This document shows positions 56,384 through 64,000 of a stretch of 64,000 nt of DNA, piece after piece. Source of the DNA: Neelides folsomi (Eukaryota; Arthropoda; Collembola; Neelipleona; Neelidae); the NCBI GenBank assembly GCA_034687125.1, contig JAQGBZ010000065.1, positions 172,512 through 236,511 on the forward strand, read 5' to 3'. A program made the translations under genes and the position numbers. Within the stretch, counting starts at the first letter, position 1. Every line of letters begins with the position of its first letter. The notes under the pieces were generated by a model, which searched no databases, was not told where the DNA came from, and saw nothing but the letters and a program-made list of their open reading frames with translations.

Positions 56384-59300
56384 GATGAAAAATGAGAAAG
56401 AAGATGAAGGAAGCTCTAAAGCGGAAGGAAGCAAGAAGTCAAGAGAAGTCAAACTCAAAACTTGAATGAATCGAAGTGGACAATGGAAATGGAGTTAGTG
56501 TAATTCGAGTAATGAGTAATTAAATGGAGTTAGATTTGAAATTCTCTGAACGGTTTTAACGTATTTGGGAAGGAACTTGTCAATATTTAGCCTTTTATCT
56601 CAAATATCTCAATTATCAATTTTCTTGTTATTGACTAATGGCCCTTTTGTATTATTCCATTCTCCTTTTCACGTCATAAATCATTTATCTTTTCGTTATT
56701 CGTCTTCCTACTTTGGCCTTTTTATACATTTATCTTAAAAATGATGGAAAGATTTGGTTTTAAATTATATTTAAATTACTATATAATACTTATATGCTTT
56801 GCTAACAAGTTATATATATTATTTTATAGCCTAAAGATCTAAAAGTTAATAATCACGAGATATTATGCACACACTGAAAAGTACCTACTCAATTTTTATA
56901 AAAACTAACATTAAATTAATGACGACAAAAAAGTTTTTTGTAAGTTGCTTTTCGATATATACCTAAAATATAAATATTTTTCTTGATACTTCTGAATGTG
57001 AGTCAAAAGTTCTGACTTTGCTTTTTAACTAGCGTGAATTTGAACAAGTAAACTTTTAAGGATTGAAACTATCAAATAAAAAGGAAAGTGGGTATTTTTA
57101 TATATTTATCTTTTTCGCCTTGAATGTATCATGCACGCATTCGTCAAAAGCAAAGGTGTCTCAATAAATCCTTAAAATAACTACCAATCCAAATTCAAGC
57201 TATAAGAAAGAGTTAGCTCTTGAAATGCCTTTTGCTTTTAAGTCAAATACGAGCTTAATTCTTTAATTGCAATGATATTTGAGCTACTTGAAACTTGATA
57301 CGAAATGTTAAAAAGAAAATGTATGTTTGGTGTTATGAATTTTCACCTTTGTATCTAAAAATACTCTAAGTATGATAGTTAAGTACATACAATATGATTG
57401 AATTTGATATTCCTTGTTGAATTTGGTATTCTTAAATAAAACTGAGGAGAAAACTTATCACATTACATTAAATGCAGAAATCACGTATTATTGGACAACT
57501 AACCTCAATTTACTAACAATTACAATACATGTACTTCCTCTCCCTTGTTCAACCAACTACAACTAGCATTTAAGCTATACTTACTACCTAGAATTATGTA
57601 GTATAAATATTAGGTAATAATAAAACTTAAAGGCTAACTTATAAATTATCATAAATATCGGATGAATCAAAAATAGGATGATTAATATTTATAAATACCT
57701 AATGATTTGTTTGCTAGTTATGAAAATAACAACCACTTTTTTTATACCCAAAAGGGAAATTCAGAAGGGATTTACACTGTTAGTTAAATACACTGGGAAT
57801 TGTGATTGATGGTGAGTGAGGTAATGAGTGAAGAATGAACGACACAGAACTGAACAACTCAGAGTATTGGAAAAAATATGTATATACCAAAAACCCAATT
57901 ATAATATATTATTAAATCGCTCTTTCATTAAGGAAAATAGATATTGGAAATCGTTAAACGGAAAAATCGTTGGATATAAAATCAAACTATGTTCGATATG
58001 AGTAATTTAAAACCAAATCAATAGTTTCGAATTCTTCTTTATCTATTTATCCATTATTTCAATATGATTACCAGCAGTTATATAATAATCTCTCATTTGA
58101 TTGATAAATCACCTTGTTCTGTTATATCAATCAATGAGCATAATGGAAACTACGATTACTTTTCAGTATCGGATAGGATATACCTGAATGTTTTATTGTA
58201 TAAGAAAGATAATGGGGGTTTACTTAATAATTTGATGCAGCGATGTTTTTAAAGGTGAAGGAGAACTCGGAGCTGGCAAATAAATGAAAACCAGAAATAG
58301 ACGGTAAAAGAAGAGTGACGAAGATTAAGAAGCGGAGAAAGCGAAGAGTCCTGAAGAGCAGATGATCAACTTGACTTCCCTATCGATTCACATTGCCCAA
58401 GAACTTTCCCGTATCCTTTGCCCTTGTCCGCAATTGGCAAACTTCCACTCATTCACGAGGAATTCTCCGAGAAATTCGAAAAGCGGGCGATTCATATTTA
58501 ACATAAGAATATCTCTTCTTTTTCGCATCTTTAATTCTTTTACTCGTCCACATGCTTTTATTGTTACTTTCTAAATAGGATAAAATAATTATCAAGAAAT
58601 GTTGAATCCGCATGAATTTAAAAAGGAAAGTTAAATTAAAATAATGTTTCATTTATTTACTAACAGTAAATGCTCAGATAAGTTTTTTTTATACTTTTCA
58701 CTTCTCAAAAACAATGGGATAATCTCGTAATTTTCAATTCGCCACCTTTGATATTTTAATGATTAAGCATAATGGAAGTAATTGGTAATATACATATTTT
58801 GATATTATGGATATATTAAAATTAACTTCAATTGTAACTGTTATGAAAAATCATTATGGTACTCAAATCAAAGTATGTAAGTTATTAAACTTAAATCTAG
58901 AAAAATTTATTTAAGATCACTGACCTTTTCCCTAATAGGCTCATTACAATTAAATGGTTTCAGAATGACGTAATGAAATTTTAACGACTATTAACTAAGA
59001 GAATTGCAATGTTAACTGAAAGAGAGTATCAGTATTCTCATATTGGTACATGAAAGTGGATTAGTTTAACCAATATTCATTGTCAGATAATAAATTGTAG
59101 GAAAAGAGGAAGCAGCTGATGATAAAATATTAGATAGCGGCTAATAATGCAAATAATAGATTTTCATTCACAGAGCTCCAAATTAGTAAGAGCATGCTTT
59201 TAATTGTTAGTTAAATATATTGAGACTTTTATAAAACTCACCTTTGAAGGAATGCGAATTGAGAAATGTGTTAATTGTTTTCCGGAATGTCTTTTAGGGA

Positions 59301-61798
59301 TGATTTAAAATGAGTTTAAGATGTAAAACTGATGAAGATGAATCTTGCAGCAGGTTGCAGAGAAAAGCCGAGTGGTGCTAGTGGTGTTGTTGAAACTTTA
59401 GATGTAGGAGTTGGAGCATTTTAATTTCTTACAACTTATAAACTATTATGCATATCATATCGATTGTAATTTAATAGACAGCATATCGTTAGTTCGATTT
59501 CCTATATTATGTATGTGTGTATGCTTCATCACCACATTAAATACTAAATTGATATATACATAATACCAGAATCATACTCACTTGAAAGATCTGGTTTTAA
59601 AACTTCAAGATGTTATGAAGGTGAAGTTTGAAGGTTGGATGGGGTGATCATATATTCTTATTGTTTGGCTTAATCTCATACGAATTATGAACAACATCCC
59701 TTTTTTGGTCTCACTAATATATATGTAAAGGTAGCTTTATTCAATTTCTTAATGATGAATTGATACAATTGATGTCAACACACTTAATAAAATATTTGAC
59801 ACAAATTTAACAGAAAATTGCATTCTTATAATTTAATAATTTACAATAAATCATTAATTCAAAAATTCATAAGAAGCCCAAAAATTAAAACGAAAGAGTT
59901 TGATAAACATGTGGAAGGTTAAGATTTCTCAAATTTATTTGCTTTTAAGTTAAATTAATTTGGTCAAGATATGGTGTTACTTGTAGTGTGCGTGTCGCTG
60001 TAAATGCGAATATAAGATGGTAGTTCAAAAATTTGTTAAATTAAGAAATGAATAATATTCCCCGAGCCCGACACCCCCGTTTACATTGGGAGTTCCCTAT
60101 GAAGGAACTAATGTGACTCAACATGTGAAAAAGGCCTTCAATCCACAAGCCATGCGTTTATCATATCTACAACATTTGACCTCTCATGAGTCGGCTTTAA
60201 ACAAAAAAAACACTATTTGATATCTTTTGGCAAAAGAAAAAATTAGTAGAAAATTCGTTACATTAAATGCTAACATATGGCTTTTGGAGGAGAAAAGTAT
60301 GCTATTTCGGAAATTATAATATAATTATAAGTTAGAAAATCGCTATGAGAGCCTAAAGTTATAACCTTATAAAGTTAACTCTTTTATAAGTACCCTCCCT
60401 GGGTAATTTCTTAAAACAGCGAATACGATGTCAGCCGGCGGCCGCCAGTAGGAAACATATACGCCAGTTGATTATAGTAAGATGAGTCGATCACGAGTGG
60501 GCGGATATGAACTTCGAGACAGTAGCCAATATCGTTGAGAGAAAACAAAATTTATTTAACAAGCCACTTCCTTCAGCGCTGCCGTATTCCCAAAAGTCTT
60601 TTCTCATGCCCGATTTCGCTTTCTAGGAAGAATCCGAAACAATCTGTAATTATTGGATATCTAAAATAAATGTAGTGTGGCTAGTACACTTTTGACAAAT
60701 ATAATGTTGCCCTCTCAGATCAACATATACAAAATATTAATTCTTAGCTCTTTGTAGCTCAAGATGTCAAGAAAAAATGTTGAGACAGTCCATGATGGTG
60801 TTATGTTATAAAAATTTATTTTCAACTCTAATATTAATAAAAGTTACTTATTTTAAAATTAATTTGCAAAAAAGTGGGGAAATGGGATTTAATTTAATTT
60901 ATACTAATATGAAACGAAAGTATAATTATCTAATTGATAAGGGAGGAAGGGAGGGGAGATCCAGCCGAGTCGGTGGCTCAAACGCGACTTTTTGGTCTCA
61001 CTAATGGAAAAATGCATTTTAATGATTGCGTAAGAGAACGATGTAGATTTGTTTGCTACTATCATAAGAGTGACGAAAAATATTTTTGAAGTCGTAATAT
61101 AGTATATAGTATCGTAATATGATTTACAGGTATTTGTTTAATAATCAAAATATTTTATGCTATATTGAGTTAACATATACATTACAGTGTGTACTTAATG
61201 TACAGTACTCTACTCTGCTCTGTAGTATACCTACTATATCATTATCTAAATTGGAATTATGAGTTTCTACCAAAGTACAAACAGTATGCCCGAACTATTA
61301 AAACCAATAATTAACCCTTAAATGCACAGAGAAACAGAGATATGATAGATAATATATTAAATGAGATCATTGGGAGTCAAAGCCATTTGATTCACATGAT
61401 TAAAAGTTTCCTTGAATGAAATGTCATCTGAGCATTTTGAAACAATTGGAATGGTTAAATCTAAACGTAGAAACGATCTCACCCGCGAAATCCTTATGGA
61501 ATAATGGTAATGCTTTCTCGCTATGCTTTTTCATATATCTTTTGTGCTTTATGAGAGAGCGATTTTGATTGTTTTCTTTACCCGTTTGTCCTTTTGCCTT
61601 TTGTTCTTAATTGTTATTTTATTCAGAGTCGAACTTTAATTAGGCTGAGCAAAAGTTCGGTGTGTATAATTAGTTCAAACTATACAAGTTGCTGATCATT
61701 AAAATTGGTAATTTGATCTTAAATTCTTGAGAGGAAAAGAAAGTTCGGCATTCTTTTTGTCCTAACGGAAATATTGCATTGACCGATCAAAGTTAAAA
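56384..61798. other. 5.4 kb region without recognisable genes
   Basis: Between the divergent pyruvate kinase and NEMP starts. Mostly AT-rich. GC-richer patches at about 58.24-58.52 and 60.42-60.64 kb (the latter contains GCGGCCGC and a 19-codon frame starting MSRSRVGGYELRDSSQYR) may be promoters or regulatory modules. No splice-linked coding segments or RNA genes could be supported. Confidence 0.45.
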
Positions 61799-63381
61799 AT
61801 GCCTAAGTTAAGATTACTAAAATACACTACGGCTTTGGGACTTTTCGTAACAATTTGTTACGCCTTTGAAGGTAAAAATTGAATTTTTAATAAGCACAGC
61901 TACAGATATTATTCTTTATACGTACCACGCTATTTAACCAATTTCATAAATATAATTTATAATTTAATATAAATACATTAAAGATATAAAATAATTTTCT
62001 AATTTACTTATTCTGATTTTTTGTAGTTGAAATGAAACTAAAAAATATAACTCATCTTATGGGTCCTACACAAGGTGATATTGAAACCACCGATACAAAA
62101 GAACTTCATATTTTTTGTAGAAGAGGCGAACTTAAAAAATTAAATAATTACTTCAAAACTGCATCGGTAAATGGATTAATTAATTTGATTTTATAATCAA
62201 TTTTGGAATAATTGAACAATATGGGGACGCGCGATATTAAATATAAGGTGAGTGATTCCATACTAATTCGACTATGCTAATTACGAATCTGAAGTTAGTT
62301 TGCGTCGCTCGCATAAAATAACAAAGTTATGAACATTTAAAGTTTTTTTTATAAAGCATGCATTTGTATTGGGATAATACAAAGCATAAACGTATTGATT
62401 GAAAATGGTAAGGCAATCTATATTTAGACCAGTTTTCTTTTTAATAAACATATTTAAATAGCGAAACCTAACCTAACCTAATATAAATATATAAACTAGA
62501 TACAATCACATGTAAAATAAATAAAAAGAAATTAACCCAATAAATTGAAAGAGTAACCTTTTTTTTCTTTGAAATCGAAATTAGAGAAATGAATGATAAA
62601 AGAAATAATAATCAAAAAATGAATGTAGGAAAAGGATAAAAAAAAGGTTCCAAACATAACATAACTTTAATAACATAACTTTTAAATTTTACTCGAGCGA
62701 CGCAAACTAACTTCAGATTCGTAATTAGCATAGTCGAATTAGTATAAAAACGCTCACCTTGTATTTTATATCGTGCGTCCCCATATTGTTCAATTATACC
62801 ATCAATTTTTTATTCATAATTATTTTATTTAGCTGAGAATCCTGAGCGCAGCTGAAGACATCAAAATTTTGAAAGGGTCATCCCCAGAGGAAGTATATTT
62901 TAAGTATAAACACACAACTTTGTGGGGCATATGGGCATCGAACCTTTTTCCTTGGCGTGTTCGCGATGTAAGTGCAACAACTAGAATTCTACATATATTT
63001 TATTAGGGTTTTTTCTAATATAAACGGTATTTTTTAGACAAGTTATCCAACTTTCAACTCGTCTTGTATTGGAATAACTTCAAGTAAACCTTACACTGCT
63101 TCACTAGTCCAACATGGTATGAAAAAACTACTAAATTAAATATTAAATAGAATGTGGATTATTTAACTGTGGCATTTAACTTTAATTCTATTGAGTAATT
63201 AACTCTTTTTATAGCATTTGATCCATGGAGTTTCATTATTTTTGCTTCTGGAGTCGCTTTATTCATTTTTGCACCGAAACTTGTTGAGTCGGCGACTTTT
63301 TTCTACACTTCTGGAACAGTTTTGGGCGCTCTGGGAGCTGCCCTTGTTTTTATATTCATTATGTACAGAATTCTTCCGAAG
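61799..63381 (+). CDS. NEMP1: NEMP-family nuclear envelope membrane protein, 5' part
   Basis: Five exons found: 61799-61871, 62027-62166, 62833-62967, 63038-63116 and 63215-63381 (198 residues, phases agree, open at a GTTAAT donor). Residues 1-22 are a signal peptide (start MPKLRLLKYTTALGLFVTIC). A lumenal domain follows with Cys-containing segments (LHIFCRRGEL, FNSSCIGI) and the motif WGIWASNLFPWRV. Hydrophobic membrane segments come next: DPWSFIIFASGVALFIFAPK and GTVLGALGAALVFIFIMYRI, then LPK, which match the start of the NEMP multi-pass domain (FYY...G..LG ... LLFxLxRFLPK). NEMP proteins sit in the inner nuclear envelope, support its stiffness and are needed for germ-cell fertility. Later exons were not found in the remaining 600 bp. 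Intron 2 carries a 584 bp MITE. Confidence 0.82.
62211..62794. mobile_element. 584 bp MITE with 100 bp inverted ends in NEMP intron 2
   Basis: The first 100 bp (starting ATTGAACAATATGGGGACGC) and the reverse complement of the last 100 bp are nearly identical, including ACTAATTCGACTATGCTAAT and GAAGTTAGTTTGCGTCGCTC. TA flanks both sides (62209-62210 and 62795-62796). The interior is AT-rich and non-coding, and holds three CCTAA units at 62467-62481. Confidence 0.9.
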
Positions 63382-64000
63382 GTTAATTTCTTTACCTAAT
63401 TGTTAATTGATATTCTGTATTCATTAGATACTTTTACAAATAATATTACATTTATTTGATTTCACCATCGATTGAATCATAAGATCTTACATCTTATTAT
63501 TTGTACCAGCAATCGGCCAGTCTCCGGACTGGTTGATGACTTCTTTCCATTAAAAACTATTAAATGGTACAAACCGTAGGGTCCTATATATCTGTCCCCC
63601 GACCCGGATACTTTTAAAATCATAACCCCCAGTTAGATTTCGGGCCAAGACATACAATGGATAGAAGTTACGAACCCGTCGGGATACGGGCCCTTTGCTG
63701 ATCTTTACTATAGTTATAAAATATCAGTGTATTTAGGTAATCCGTCGACATTTAGCTCTTATTACAACAGTGTGGGTTGATTTAATATTAAAAACCTCTT
63801 AAAATCATGACAATGACACAGAGTTTGGCATTTGCCACCCGACGAGGGTATTACCCTAGCCAGAAGGTCGGGACGAACAGGGACGATCCGCTCTTGGTAC
63901 ATTATGGGTCCGGAGCCGGACATAATTTTTTAAATCATAGAATAGGGCAAGGGAGGGAAAGAATTTGTCAAAAAACATTTCCATATGAACGTATGTCAAA
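63382..64000. other. Unassigned terminal segment, GC-richer from 63.5 kb
   Basis: Expected to contain later NEMP intron or exons, but I recognise none. From about 63.5 kb there are GC-rich words (GGGTCC, CCCCCGACCCGG, GGAGCCGGAC) and a CCAGTC/GACTGG hairpin at about 63519-63534. Style resembles the ends of the pogo-like element at 48.8-49.3 kb, so this may be another transposon remnant. Confidence 0.35.

Overview
This 64 kb window is nuclear DNA from an animal, most probably an arthropod. Introns are short (about 60-300 bp) with GT-AG (rarely GC-AG) ends, intergenic DNA is AT-rich, and the genes are animal ones (GBX homeobox, RALBP1, syntenin, dynactin p27, CUL1, CTDSPL2, NEMP). Mariner/pogo-type DNA transposons and an internal run of CCTAA (the complement of the arthropod TTAGG telomere unit) fit an arthropod. 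A small compact genome such as a springtail or crustacean is possible, but I cannot place it further. All gene models were built by hand from reading frame, splice sites and remembered family sequences; no search was run.

Layout. 1-561: end of an SR-type protein gene (+). 1606-2370: GET2/CAMLG-like ER tail-anchor receptor (-), sharing a 402 bp divergent promoter with 2773-5704 RALBP1 (+). This RALBP1 lacks its RhoGAP domain, and a palindromic MITE sits exactly at the gap. 7016-8420: syntenin (-), divergent from 9073-9778 TRMT112 (+). 10372-11707: dead mariner. 12352-12651: small secreted peptide precursor with a TATA promoter. 18113-19062: DCTN6 (+). 23322-24753: GBX homeobox gene (-), lying in about 20 kb of otherwise gene-free DNA made of alternating GC-richer islands and AT-rich spacers, probably its cis-regulatory landscape. 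34609-35507 and 36677-38236: two signal-peptide/membrane proteins of unknown function (-). 39047-42785: CUL1 (-) with two GC-AG introns, divergent from 43.3-49.36 kb CTDSPL2-like phosphatase (+), which has two uORFs. 51582-52589: CREBZF-like bZIP factor (+), convergent with 53387-56383 pyruvate kinase (-). 56.4-61.8 kb: no gene found. 61799-63381: 5' part of a NEMP nuclear-envelope protein (+), running out of clear exons before the window end.

Most genes are unrelated housekeeping or signalling genes, several arranged as head-to-head pairs (CAMLG/RALBP1, SDCBP/TRMT112, CUL1/CTDSPL2). The exception is the GBX neighbourhood, where a developmental regulator is surrounded by long non-coding DNA and DCTN6 looks like a bystander gene. 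Five TA-flanked or palindromic transposon-derived elements are visible, three of them inside introns (RALBP1, CTDSPL2, NEMP).
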